A stretch of DNA of 64,000 bases from Agrypnia vestita (taxonomy: Eukaryota > Arthropoda > Insecta > Trichoptera > Phryganeidae): positions 1-64,000 of the forward strand of contig JADDOH010023170.1 in assembly GCA_016648135.1 (NCBI GenBank), given 5' to 3'. The notes below the pieces were generated by a model, which saw nothing but the letters and a program-made list of their open reading frames with translations, was not told the DNA's origin and ran no database searches. The translations under genes and the position numbers were made by a program. Positions 22,167-34,500 of the stretch are shown here, piece by piece (the first letter of the stretch is position 1; each line of letters opens with the position of its first letter).

Positions 22167-24156
22167 GATTGTAGAGCTGTAGAAAGAAAGATATGATAAG
22201 AGGTAAGTAGAGAGGGTCGTTCATGAACCACCTGTTATTTTTGAACTGTTAACCGTTTACCAATAACCTTTCATCAGTTCAATAGCCGTAAATTAATTTG
22301 GAATTCGTTATACAGTCGGTATGGAATGTAAGGAAGCTATTTAAATTATAATCCATTAATAAATATTGAATTCATTTTCAAATGAACGATTGAAAATTAA
22401 AAAATCACTTGAATGAACGATGATATTTCATTCAACTGAACGAAATTTCTTATCACTATGGATAATTATATATGTACACTGAGATATATAAATTATCTCT
22501 TATCTATGAGATATATAAATTATCTCTCTTACAGAATCACATTTACCATTAAAGTTTGGATATCCACAATTCGAGTTTGTAACGAATAAATATTGTATTT
22601 ATATTTAATGTTTTAAACTCTCCACAAAAAAAAATTTACTCGGTTTGCTTGCCTTGCCTTGCCTCCACGCCGTTTTCCCATGGAGTAAGGCAGAAATAAT
22701 GAATCGCCAAATCCTTCTGCCTTGACGTCTTCTATATCACTCTCGCCTCATCCACATATACCTACATCTTCTTATACACGCTCGTCAACTGAATCGATGA
22801 GTATTAAAATACACTTTCGTACATAAAAGTTAGTTCAGAGATATTTAAAAAATTTAATTCCACCTGCTATTAACCGTATAGTGGGATTTTTTTCATTCAT
22901 ATCAGTCTTTTATAACTATGTTTGAACACAGGTGATGATCTTTGAAAGGCCCTCTTATTTATTTAACTTCATATAGTTTTTTTTGTGAAAAAAACTGTAG
23001 TGGACTTGAGTTGTTTCAAAAACAATCACAAGATTGGACCAAGAAAGTAACAATTTTATTAATTGAAATCGTATCATATGAAATGCTATTAAAATGCATT
23101 TCCAAAATACCTAACCCATCAATAAACATTCTAGCAGACGATAACGTAGACTCCCCCCGCAAAAATACAAGACCAAAATCTGTCCTCCACATTGAGTAAT
23201 CCCTGTCCCATTCATCGTGGTATTTTATTTATTGAGACGGAACTTCTTTACGGGTGGTATTCTTATGGAAAGGTCTAGAAAAGATCTCTGTTTCATTTAG
23301 TTTGCAGCTACCCAACCCGAAGTTCCACCTCCACCAGCTGCCGTTGTAGAACATTTCTTATAATTTTCCAGTTGGAATTCTTCCATGGATCCCGGACCCT
23401 CGAGTGTAGTCGTGGTTGGAGGCAGTACTGTACGCAAAAAAGAGACTGGAATCGATTTCGATTCGATTCCTTAGAGTCTACGATACTCTGAGTACTTTAC
23501 ATGCGGCTAGACCGCCTAGTTCTACTTCTACAAGTGCGTCAGTTCTATAACTTTGACACTTTTGCTAACTACTTATTGTAATAAACATCGTATGTTTTGT
23601 ATTTTACATGAATTCGAAAGGGTAAAAAATTTTTAGTAAAAAACCCAGGAGAGACTGGAATTTCGTTTGCAGGGCAATTTATAGCCTTCTCGCGGCGGCG
23701 CAATATCGTAGTGATGTGCATCCCATTTTTATTTATGGTAATTGGATATTTATTTATTTTTATTTTAATTACACCGGTCAGTGCGAAATAATTTCATGAC
23801 ATTATATTTTTCTTCTTTCGATGATCTCAACCCATTAACAAGTTAATAATGCATTTCGTTGCTATATGATTACGAGGAAGGATGGGGTTTATTAGACCCG
23901 GTACTCCGCTAGCCAGTTTATCGATAGCAAAGGGAATGGTTAAAATACCATCACTAATAAGTTTTCTCTATGTTTGTCATTTTGGCGAGTTATAAAAATA
24001 TGGATTATTATAACGGTGTTATTATTGTTTCATCTAAGTGCCTTTGAAATATTAAAAATACCATTTAAAAGGTGCCGGAATGCCATTCTAGTGCATTACA
24101 CCACAAAAGAGCACTGACCTATTGCTACTGACCGGCCCATAATCGTATGCAATGGG
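22167..24156. other. Repeat-rich spacer without a recognised gene
   Basis: Contains short tandem-like ATATATAAATTATCTCT phrases near 22480-22530 and a dispersed-repeat tail at 22660-22790. The 85-codon frame near 22942-23199 has no motif that I recognise. Confidence 0.4.
22660..22790. repeat. Dispersed repeat tail shared with 53660-53760
   Basis: Both places contain CACGCCGTTTTC, then a G-rich TAAGGCAG/ATAGGCAG phrase, CTTCTG(C/T)CNTGAC and CTCTCGCCTCATCCA in the same order and spacing. It looks like a shared 3' tail of a retroelement, but too little remains to classify it. Confidence 0.45.
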
Positions 24157-24160
24157 CCTA

Positions 24161-25498
24161 TAGTCCGTCCAACTTATCTGGAGAATAAAGGAGGGCGTCC
24201 CAATCGTTGTGGTACTGCCCATAGTCTAAAAAATTATCTGATTTCTAGGGAATTTTTTGCAAATTCATTTTTTCTTAAACAAGTTATTAAGCAGTATACG
24301 ACACGATAAAAAAACAAAAAATGTAAACTAACGTACAAATAAATTTATCAAAATATACATTCGTAAAATACACAACGTCACAAATGGCGTTTTTTCAAAA
24401 TCAAAAAATAATACAATTTTCAGGAAAAAAAAACAAACAATAATAATTATTTTAGGCCTGCGCCACATTACGCAGATCTTCCGCCGCGTCTTTTCCGTTG
24501 CGCCAAATCGGCAAAGCAAATAGATCGACCGATCATCCACGTAGTGTGTTTAATAAGTGCATATTGTATGGAAAGAAATGTAGCGATGTTCCACGACAGA
24601 AGAGACGCGGCGGAAGATCTGCGCAGTGTGGCGCCAGTTTTATTCGGTTTTGTCTCATACCTAATGATCGTGACCACCATGTTAACTCAGTAACACCTAA
24701 GGATATCAATCGGTTTAGTGCCGTTGTATCAATTTGGTTTATAGTAATCTTTCGTTCAAAGCATAGATATTTTGCATTTTCCACCGATCAAACAACTCGC
24801 TCTCGTAAAAATCTATGCTTTAAATGAACTATTGCTATTAAGTAAGTTGATGCAACCAGTCTTTAATGTGCATAAATAAAAAAGTTATTTTTGATAAAAG
24901 ATGTTTATACAAATGAACTCGTTAATGAATCATGTAATAAAAAGTATAAATAATAAAAATTCTATGTAAAAAATTATCGAATAAAATAATGCTCTAAAAC
25001 TTTTCTCATCTTACGGCTTCTAAATCAATTTTTTCACTTATCCTTGTTCTTTTTTTTCCGGGTGTAGATATTTTAATGCCCATTTCCACGGCCGCTTTAC
25101 CTTCTTTAACTATTTTGTAAATTGCCGATTCAGAAATACCTGAAGAAATTGTATAATAGTAAAATAAAAAACTAAGTATGGGAAAATCATTATAACTGCA
25201 TGGCAGCACTAACCTGAAGTGGCGGCAATAAGTCTATGAACAAAATCAAACGGTATAATTGGGGCTTTCAGACGTTGTTCCTCGTCAAAAAACGTGTGCA
25301 TTTTCAAGATTATTTCCCGAACACCGCTTTTAATGGTTTTTAGTATGGTGACAATCTAAAATTTTCTTAAAAAACTATCGAAACAGTCGTGAACCCCTCT
25401 GTAAACAAAGTCTGTCAAAGGTCTGTCAGCTGTAGATAATCCAATATGGCGTCGTTAGTTCCAAATTTGGCCATTCTTCAGATAAGTTAGACGGACTA
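24161..25498. mobile_element. Tc1-like non-autonomous transposon, copy 2
   Basis: Almost identical over its full length to 19856-21189, including the inverted termini TAGTCCGTCCAACTTATCTG, the nested MITE remnant and the two-exon frame. Its frame is damaged: the ATG reads ATA near 25350, and the last codons contain TGA in place of TGG near 25006. It is flanked by TA on both sides. Confidence 0.82.
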
Positions 25499-25499
25499 T

Positions 25500-26700
25500 A
25501 ATCAATATTCAGTATGAAGAAACACACAGATGCAAGACAAACTTACACAACTATCTTAGCCTAAAAAAAGATGAAAAAAAAGTCTACCATCACTAAGATT
25601 ATGAAGTTGAGAAGTTTGTTTAAAAATTACAGATATTTTGTTCACTTTCAGGATGCGCGTTCACTTGCGGCCATGAATGGCAAGCCGCGGATGTTGATGG
25701 TCCATGCAAACTGCCTCCTCCTCATCCGCATCCAGTCGTCCTTTCTGATATATGAGGACATTAGGCACACTTTGAAGATCTGCGGCCGAGAACAGGCACT
25801 CACTTTTCTCTATAAGTTAATAATTTCTTAGTGTATATTTTGTTACAAAAACTATTTAGATCTTATACTAAAAATACCATCAAATCTGATCTCAAATAAT
25901 TTATTATATAAATTCTGATCAAATGCGCGGCTTTTCCTGATTCATCCTTTGAAAAAGATCGGTGTGACGCTCTGCTTGTATGCATGGTAGGTTTTTATAT
26001 ATTTGCTAAATACCCACAGCAACAATTTACCTCAACTTATTCGGAAGATAAAATTCGGAGGAAAAAACTAACCCATAAAAATCATTTTTTTATTATACTC
26101 CCTTTCTCATTTGTATTGTTTCCAATTTGATATTCTATCAACATATTCCTCTTGCTTTAAGTTCATGTTGAAAATGTATTCCATGTATATTATTATCCAG
26201 AAAACTTATAGAATATTGAAAACGTAATAATTAAAAATACAACACTTAATAAGTTGTATGAAAAAACCATTCAAAATTTGAAACTCTAAAAATTTATTCA
26301 TTTTTTTAACGAAAGTTTGATAGATCTTCTTGATCGTCGCCACGAGTCTGCTTGCAAAGTTTCAGCTCGATTGGATGAAAGGAAAGGGGTTTGAAATGGA
26401 TCCAAATTTTTTCGTCAGACAAGAAGACAAGCAGACGCCATGATTTAATATAAAGGGAGTAAAAAGAACGGGAGTAGGGATAGTGATGCTCGAATAATCC
26501 GCGTGATGCGCGGATTATACGACGCAATGTGCAAAGCGCCCTTATCAATGGAACGTCAAGGAAAGTGGCGGGAAGTTCGAAACACTCTGATACTATTATA
26601 TACATTTATTACCGAAACAACAGTCAAAACTTACGTTTTAAAGCACTATTACTAATTTTATAACTAATCTTAACCTAAGCACCAGCAGTTCCGACCCCCC
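25500..26700. other. Spacer with nothing recognised
   Basis: AT-rich, with several short frames. A palindromic phrase CCGCGTGATGCGCGG lies near 26498. I see no supported gene. Confidence 0.4.
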
Positions 26701-26769
26701 ACATAAGTTCGTCCTGTCCTTTCACACTCAGTTCAAACAAAAAAAATCACAACGCACAAAAAACACGTG

Positions 26770-27034
26770 TCCACTATCAGAGGTCTTCGTGGCCGCCATC
26801 TGGATGCCGCGGCTCAGAGCCCGCCGTGGTGAAGCGGCAATCGCCTGGAACCGTCCAAAGCGCTGCGGGCCGCCTTCTCCTCGAGCGACGTTGACGGCGC
26901 CGCCCCGTGTTCTTGAACACACGTGGCGGCGGCTCAGGGCCCGCCGCCGAAGGGGCGGCCGCGAGTGAGGAGCCTGAGGAGCGCGAGCTGTCGCGGCGAC
27001 GGCGGTCAGAACGAGATGAGCACGCGGCTCCAAC
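26770..27034. promoter_or_regulatory. GC- and CpG-rich island next to the 4-kb hAT insertion
   Basis: This stretch is strikingly rich in G, C and CG dinucleotides (for example GCGGCGGCTCAGGGCCCGCC) in an otherwise AT-rich region. It continues on the far side of the hAT-type element at about 31052-31150, so the element seems to have split one island. PLGRKT starts at 31502 on the plus strand, so the island may be its promoter or that of an undetected gene. The long frames here are a result of GC richness and are not called as genes. Confidence 0.4.
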
Positions 27035-27238
27035 CTTCTGCGTAGCGATGCGCGATTACGATTATTATAACTCGAATTATTCGATTATTGAAATGTTTCG
27101 AATAATTCGATTATTAAAATCATTCATAATTAAAATCATTCGAATATCAATTTAGCACTGCGCGATGTGACGCCAAGCAAAGCCGAGAGCCGAGTACCGA
27201 TCACGCCCACCCACTCCGCGAAGCATTCAACAACGAGT

Positions 27239-27302
27239 GATTCTACTAACCATCCCGAATAATTTCAACACGAGTGATCACTCATGATGGTTAGTAGAAT
27301 CA
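27239..27302. repeat. 17-bp inverted repeat near the left end of the hAT element
   Basis: TGATTCTACTAACCATC at 27239-27255 is matched by its exact complement at 27286-27302, a perfect stem with a 30-bp loop, inside the subterminal region. Confidence 0.7.
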
Positions 27303-27560
27303 TTCGAATGAAAATTAGGTATGAATAAAAAAGATTCTTAAGTATATATTTCTCTCTCTTTTGATATACCATTAGCTTCATATATAAGAAGAAGACAGAT
27401 GATAACAGAATGTCGTAACGTATTTGACAAACGAAAACTTCTTAACATAGACAAGGAAAGAGTTTTTATTGTCTTTCTTTGTCTAATCTCCTTACAATGT
27501 GAGTGAATGTTGGTGAACGTATGTCTTTTGTCTTTTGCCGCAGCCCGCGGCTAACTTCAG

Positions 27561-27968
27561 ACCGAATGATTATTCGAATAATTCACTCGCCGTTGACGTC
27601 GATTATTAATTCGATTATTTACTCAGTTACTAATTCTATTCGAATAGAATTAGTAACTAATGACCGAATGATTATTCGAATGATTCACTTGCCGTTGGCG
27701 TCGATTATTAATTCGATTATTTACTCAGTTACTAATTCTATTCGAATAGAATTAGTAACTAATGACCGAATGATTATTCGAATAATTCACTCGCCGTTGA
27801 CGTCGATTATTAATTCGATTATTTACTCAGTTACTAATTCTATTCGAATAGAATTAGTAACTAATGACCGAATGATTATTCGAATGATTCACTCGCCGTT
27901 GGCGTCGATTATTAATTCGATTATTTACTCAGTTCTAATTCTATTCGAATAAAATTAGTAACTAATGT
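27561..27968. repeat. 102-bp tandem repeat (four units) with an embedded perfect palindrome
   Basis: ACCGAATGATTATTCGAAT(A/G) begins near 27561, 27663, 27765 and 27867, exactly 102 bp apart. Units 1 and 3 share AATAATTCACTCGCCGTTGA, while units 2 and 4 share the variant with ATGATTCACT and GTTGGCG, so the true unit is a 204-bp dimer. Units contain a perfect palindrome of about 32 bp centred on TATTCGAATA. Because 102 is divisible by three, a long plus-strand frame (27503-27952) results; I reject it as a gene. Confidence 0.93.
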
Positions 27969-28469
27969 CAACGCCGAGTGAAATCATTCGAATGATCATT
28001 CGGTCCGATGTTCGCCGCGGTCAGCGATAATATTATTGTTTGTTAGACGTTGAATTTTCGATTTTTAAAGGGATTTAAAAATAATAGACATATATTTTTT
28101 TAAGAATAGCAATTTTGAAAAAATAGGTATGTTAAATTTTAATTATTTGGCTTTGAATAACGAATTAACATGACGCTGTGAAATACTTGGTGTATTAAAT
28201 AAATAAGACATATGTTTACTGAATTTGGCATGGGTACCTAGCTCTAGTATTTTTTGAGAACAATAAAAATAATTACTTTTAATATCATCCAATGTACATT
28301 ATTTATATCATTTTAAATAATATTATAACCCCGATTTTCATAAAATTAATGAAAATATCGGAAGAATCATAAAAATAATAAAACTTATTACAAAAATATT
28401 CATATTCAATTTACGATAACTAATATGCATCAACTTATCATCGCTGCATATACCGAATGTAACATACCT

Positions 28470-28987
28470 AGTTCACAATATTTCGTAGGTAGATCCCTGC
28501 CTATGTTGAGTCAAAAACGCTCAAGCAACCATGACCTAATATCTATAGGTAGTAACGGAGATAATCGACTTCAAAGTTTGTATTTTTCTATTCAATATTT
28601 CTGACTAATATTCTGCAAAAAAGTTGGACCATCATTCAAGTAACATGTATACCAAAAATTTAAATTTCAATAGCTTTAATACAGGCCAAATAAAATGAAA
28701 AAACTTTAATTTCTGAAAAAAAATCTTTAAAAAAGTTTTAATCATTTGGCTTGTGTTAAAGCATAGCAATCTTTATAAGTTAAAGCGGAAGTTTTAATTT
28801 TTGTTTTAAGTTATTTTAATGACGGTCCAGCTTTTTGCAAAAGATGAGTATAAAAATGCAAACTTTGAAGTTGATTATCTCCGTAACTACTGATATTAGG
28901 TCATGGGTTGCCGGAATATTTTCGATTCATAACATAGGCAGGAATCTACCAATGAAATATTGTGAACTAGGTCTGACACACCTTGTA
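28470..28987. mobile_element. Long-TIR MITE, second family copy (with the same flanking repeat)
   Basis: Inverted arms carry GACCTAATATCTATAGGTAG and, near the other end, its diverged complement, followed by AGGCAGGAATCTACC. The family is that of 17152-17696. The flanks (ATCGCTGCATATA left; ATAGCTCATATGTGATGTTTAG right) are diverged versions of the flanks of the 17-kb copy, so the composite moved or was duplicated as a unit. Confidence 0.7.
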
Positions 28988-29290
28988 TAATATAGCTCAT
29001 ATGTGATGTTTAGTTTATTCTGTGATAATTGAAAAAAAAGTAACTGCGAAGAATAAACTTACAATTTTTTTTTAAATTACTAGGCATACTTTAACGTCAC
29101 TATTTTTTTTATAAAAAAAATTGTCATTTTTTCATGTTTTTTGCACATACAATTACTTTGCATACTTCCGGCATATGGAATTTATTCTGTACTGACTTAC
29201 GGCCACAAAATGTGAGAGTATAGAGAAAATATTATATATTAGTATTATTTTCTTTGCGGGTAACCCGCGTCAAAGTCTGGTCCTCAGAAG

Positions 29291-29339
29291 GATCATTCGT
29301 CAACCGACGTTTCGCCTGAATCGCAACAGGCATCTTCAG
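29291..29339 (-). other. Penelope-element-type CTGAAGA...GGCGAAACG motif
   Basis: On the minus strand CTGAAGATGCC is followed by GGCGAAACGTCGGTTGACG. The CTGANGA...GAAAC order with a short stem between (GCCTG...CAGGC) and a CGTC-GGTT-GACG hairpin resembles a decayed hammerhead ribozyme core, as carried by Penelope-like elements. The seventh-core-base pattern (CTGAAGA instead of CTGATGA) and the missing cleavage triplet suggest it is inactive. Confidence 0.4.
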
Positions 29340-29666
29340 GGTGCCTTGTTAATAAATTTCCATCACGAGGGGCAGTGCGAGCATGTCCGTTCGTATTGGA
29401 AGCTTACTACCAAGCCTTGTAGCCAGTGACATGGCCACTGGACAACGAACTTCAATGTTATTTACCAATGTTTTCGCATGGTTTGGCCATGTGGAACTGA
29501 GGAGCAAGGAAAGGTAAGGAAAATTGTTTGTCGAAGGCAGCAGAAACAGAGGGCGTCTGCGGAATTAAAATAATAAAACAATATATTCGGTGTATCAAAC
29601 TCTTTTATTGTATTTTATATAAGTATTAACAGGAAAATGAAAATTTTAATAAAAAAAATACAACTT

Positions 29667-30094
29667 TCAATTATAATTAAATGAAGCCATATCTCTTTTG
29701 GCTTTATGCCTTTCCAAAACAACTTCGTGAATTTCCTGCCGATTCTTCAGTAGTGTTTTGAAAATCTCTAACTGAACTGCTATAATTATTTCTCTGCATA
29801 TCACTTGGAGTCGTTTTGGCTTTTATTACCTGCAAACAAAGAAAAGGTTATAAACAGAGAAACTAGAAGAAAAACAATATAGATCAAATTAAAAAAACAT
29901 TTTGTAATCGCAAAGACTAAATATGTAGGAAAACACGTAATTTTATCAATAATCTAACCTTCCTGGCGCATTTCTTCATATTCTCGAACCTATTTCGAAA
30001 ATCTGTCAGACAGTATGCATTATATTCGTTGCGTAGTGCAGAAGTAAGATCTGACGATATGAACGTCATCTGTCGAAAAATTTGCTTGCTTTCT
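29667..30094 (-). pseudogene. Myb/SANT-like DNA-binding protein fragment
   Basis: After a TTTTTTCAG acceptor the stretch 30094-29959 reads ESKQIFRQMTFISSDLTSAL, then RNEYNAYCLTDFRNRFENMK and KCARK before a GTTAGA donor. A second block (29829-29667) contains EIFKTLLKNRQEIHEVVLER followed by HKAKRDMASFNYN and a stop. The first block resembles the last helix of Myb/SANT-like or zeste-type domains (FRNRFENMKK.ARK), and the second a carboxyl-terminal helix common in such proteins. The phase does not match across the intron and no first exon is visible, so it is decayed. It lies inside the 4-kb hAT-type element. The assignment is by pattern only. Confidence 0.4.
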
Positions 30095-30358
30095 CTGAAA
30101 AAACATTGTTATCAGTGTTTATTACCATTTAATTAACAGCATAAACTGTCGAATATCGTTAAATCCATGAATACTTACTTTGTATCATTATCAACAATTT
30201 AAATCACTGTCAAACATTTAAAATGACGTTTAAATGACGTGTTGCCATGTGCAAAATTATAGACTTTTGAAAAGTGATTTGAAAAATATTTTTCAAAGGT
30301 TGTACAAAAACTGGGGTATGTTGTTTGCACAAATTATTTTAAACCGAAGCCTCCCTAA

Positions 30359-30503
30359 GGCCCGGTTGTTTCAAGTTCGATCAAAGTAAGTGGTTGATTA
30401 AAGCATAGATTTTTACGAAAACGGATCGTCTGATTGGTGGAGAATGTAAAAATCTATGCTTTAAAAGAACGCTTACTTTAATCCAACTTGAAACAACCGG
30501 CCC
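30359..30503. mobile_element. PIF/Harbinger-type MITE, 145 bp
   Basis: The terminal inverted repeats start GGCCCGGTTGTTTCAAGTT and GGGCCGGTTGTTTCAAGTT. The element is flanked by TAA on both sides (30356-30358, 30504-30506), the TWA target duplication of PIF/Harbinger elements. The centre carries two inverted copies of AAAGCATAGATTTTTAC. Family members are at 45164, 49739 and 61303, with fragments at 30507 and 42575. Confidence 0.88.
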
Positions 30504-31501
30504 TAAGGCCTGGATGTTTCAAGTTTGAACAAAATAAGTGTAAATCCTGGGTTAAACTGAGTTTGACCTCAAGGTTACGCGAAATCTCACAGAAACAGTT
30601 GTTTCAAACTAAATATCCATAAGCGTGCTATAAATATTGTAGTTTATTAACGTTGCAGACATAGTACATTCGTATTTTTTTTATTTATGGTCTACTAGAA
30701 GCATTCCAATATTCCGATTTGATTATCGATATTTATAGAAACAAAAAATACTCAATCTTTTTTCTAGGAATGCTCCGGTTTACATTAATTAATGAAACAA
30801 CATACCCCGGTTTTCATACAACCTTTGAAAAAAAAATTTTTTTAAAGACTTACGAATATTATAAGTTATTACCTTTGCAGACATAGTATAAAGTATACAT
30901 CATTTTTTAAGTATACCGTCATATTTTTTTTGGGCGCAAAAATAATCGATAACTCGTAATTCGATTACTAATCATTCGATTATGAAAATCATTCGATTAC
31001 TAATCATTCGATTATGAAAATAACTCATAATCGCGCATCGCTACTTCTGTGTATGCGGGGGGAGGGGGGTAGTCTCCCCGCGCCTTTGCGCTGGCACCAC
31101 TATCAACCTCTTGCGGTGAGGAGTGACAACCGCGGTACCGCGCGAAATTTTAAAATTAACATTTTTAAAATAAAACTTATTTACTAATAACAAAAAAAGG
31201 ACGCGATGCGGAACATCACATGTAGGTCTAGATCGCATCAAACGACACACAGGCATATCACCATTGCAAATGTACCTACCTTTCCTATGAGAGATAGGTA
31301 ATCTTGGATTTTGTCCGTTATGTCTATGGTTTTTTTATCACAGTGTCATAGATAAGATAATATAATGCATGGTGTTATCATATACGATGCAACACTGAAC
31401 GAAATGTCAATAAATTCATAGAAAATTAGCAGAAAAGTCAAAAGTCAAAACCGTCCCATTCTTGTTATTGGGCTAAGTTTGAGGATCTGTAATTATCAGT
31501 A

Positions 31502-34500
31502 ATGGGAAATTTAACTATGGGGAATTACAACTCTACAAATATGGAAGAGAACTTCAAGAAAAATCAAGAGTTCATCACATCAATAAGTAAAATAAAGGTA
31601 TTTTGATTACAATACCCCGTTTACCTAGTCCAGCGAATGTGTCGCGAGTGAGCGTTGTGTTGTTGCAGATGGAGCGGCACCTGCAGATGCTGCAGCAGAT
31701 GCGTGAGCGAGAGGTGGCGCTGGATATGGCGCGCGAGAGGGAGAAGACCAACTGGCTGCTGGCCTTTTCCGTGGCGGCCACGGTGGGGCTGCTCACGGGG
31801 TGTGTACTGCAGCGTTTCTTTGTCTCCTCAATTTCTGCAGGACGTGGTTATTAGAAAAACACAAATCACATTTCAGCCATGCTCTCTTACCTGAAATATA
31901 ATGAAACATCTTGTAATGCATCTAATCAAAAAAATAATTTTACTTCTCAGGCTGCAAATATATCTATATTCAGTCATTGCTGCATACTACAACTGCAATG
32001 AAGAGTACATTCAATACTTATTCATCTTTTTTTTTTTTTTTTAAATATGAGTTTTTATTATTCACAATATCAAAAGTTATAAACTATCAGTTTAAAACAG
32101 TATCATAGATAGAACCCTTATGCTGATATAAAACTAATAAACTATACATTTTTTGATATAATTAAGTCAAAATGTATAAGCATTCCAAAACCAAGCCAAT
32201 TAAAGTCATTTCCATGGTGCTAGAAAAGTCCCAGTATGGTTCCTTGGAGAATTTATTCATTTATTGAAATTAACAAACATAGTCCAATAAAATATAATGC
32301 ATAACAAGTACAACATAAAATACATCAGAATAAAATTTATAGCAATTTAAAACAAAAGCAAGGACAAATGAAAAACACTAACAAGATGGAGACAAGATCT
32401 GGACTATCTAATCAGAAATTGTTCGAATCTGGACAGACTTACACCGAAGAAGTCCAGATCCTGTCTTGAGTTTATAAGACGACATAACCGTGACATGGAG
32501 CATGGAATCCATAGTTAGTTCTATGATGGCTAAGGAACAGTAGTTCATTATTTCTGAGTCTACGGGAAGGGATATTGAATTTTAATTGGCCCAGTAACGA
32601 CAGCGTCAGTTTGGCCGTTTAATATTTTGAATATGGTGATTAAGTCAGTGTTTTCTCTATGTTTTTGGAGGTTACAAATTTTTAACATTGACTCAATTTC
32701 ACTGTATGAGTTGTCTCCTCTATCAGTTTGGCCGTTTAATATTTTGAATATGGTGATTAAGTCAGTGTTTTCTCTATGTTTTTGGAGGTTACAAATTTTT
32801 AACATTGACATACAACTTTTCTTAAGAAACAATGTTGAACGGATTCGATGTGACTTGTTTGGTTTATATAGAAAGGAGACCAAATCACAAAGGCATATTC
32901 TAAGATAGGACAGACAAAGTAAACAGTAAAGAGTTTTGATAGTGTAAATATTTATGAAATCAGAAGACATTCTGTTGACAAAGCCTAAGAGTTTTAAGGA
33001 TTTATTTACCACACAATCTACTTGTTCATTAAATTTAAGTTAAGTCCAGAGTAACTCCGAGGTCCTTAATAGACTTGACTACATCCAATTTTCTGGAGAT
33101 AGGCGTTTTTGATTTATAAGATGACATTTATTTACATTTGTTTATATTAAGTTCTAAGCCATTTTACACCAATTGTCAATATCAGATTGAAGGAGTCGGC
33201 AGTCTTGGGTAGTGTTAATTATTTTAAGAATCTTATTATGGTCAGCAAAGAGTCAAAAGCGAGTATATTGAATACATTTACAACATCATTTATAAATAAA
33301 TTGAAGAGAAGAGATGCCAGATGGGCACCTTGATAAAAATGGGTCTCTTAAACTAAGACCTTGTAGTTTAGCAATAAGAATCTTGTGGTTTAGCAATAAA
33401 AAACTTTATCAAATGCTTTAGCAAGATCGATATAGAGAACATCTATTTGTTGATTATCTTCAAGTGTTTTAATAATAGTATTAGTGTAGTCAAGCAAATT
33501 TGAAGTGGTAAACTTCGCAGTTCTAAATTCACGCTGCTCTTCAATTAATACATTTTTAAATATGGCTGTTATTTTATAAGTTATGATAGATTCAAATTGT
33601 TTAGAGATTGGATATATTGTAAATATTGGCCTGTAATTACACATATCAGATTTACAGACTTGTGTATAGGACTAATATAAGACATTTTTCAAATATCAGG
33701 AAATACACCCGACGAGAGTGAAGAGTTAAAAATAGTGATAGTGGTAAGGCAAGGGTGAATCTACATTTCTTTAATAATATTTCTGGAATGCCATCAGGTC
33801 CAAAATTTTTCTTATTTGTTAGTTTATTTATAGAAAGAAGAACATCAGTGAGTGTTATCAGACAAGTATTTAAATCTACAGTATTTGTATAATGAGACGA
33901 AGGGATGGAGCAAGAGGAATTATATTATAGAAGATTTACTATAGCAGCACCACCAGTTGCATGTACATCTTTGTGGAACATACTGGAGGGAAAAATATTC
34001 TCGTTTCTCTTTTGAGCAACATACTTCCAAAAATAATAAGATAATTTATAAATTTTATGATATTTCTTATATAATCCATGTGCTTTCTACCTTTCAAGTA
34101 GGACTCAAAAGATTTTCAAGGCACTGTTTTTAAGACATAGGTAAGGGCTTAATAGAACTTGAATCAGATTGATTTTGTTATGATTGTCATTGCAAAAACT
34201 TTTGCAGTCTGCCCTCGTATGTATATCACTTGTGATACTGCCTTATTTAAGAGTACACTTGTTGTAATATGTGTATTTTCAAAGGTTCATTTTTTAGATT
34301 TACATTAAAAAGCTTTAATTTAATGTTGAAAAAATTATAAATCATTGTTCTAAAATGTGCTGACAGGTTCCGTCGCACCAAGCGAGCATACGTGGTGGCG
34401 CCGCTTTTGCCCCTGGCTTTTTGGGTGGCTTACCAGGTGGACTACGCTTACGGGAACAAGATGCAGCGTATATTACGTAATATACTCTATTTTTTTCCCT

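Larger units (their letters stand above)
27043..31043. mobile_element. 4.0-kb hAT-type element with nested insertions
   Basis: The left end reads TAGCGATGCGCGATTACG and the right end, in reverse complement, TAGCGATGCGCGATTATG. The flanks are CTTCTGCG (27035-27042) and CTTCTGTG (31044-31051), an 8-bp target duplication with one change, as expected of hAT elements. Subterminal DNA at both ends is packed with ATTCGATTA motifs. Inside are a 102-bp tandem repeat (27561-27968), a long-TIR MITE (about 28470-28987), a Penelope-type motif (29291-29339), a Myb/SANT-like gene fragment (29667-30094) and a PIF/Harbinger MITE (30359-30503). No hAT transposase is readable. Confidence 0.75.

Noticed and set aside
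26728..27033. 101-codon Arg/Ala-rich frame in the GC-rich island
   Set aside because: GC-rich DNA has few stops in all frames; overlapping frames exist on the other strand and there is no motif.
27503..27952. 149-codon plus-strand reading frame
   Set aside because: It is the translation of the 102-bp tandem repeat; the period is divisible by three, so one frame stays open by chance. The peptide simply repeats.
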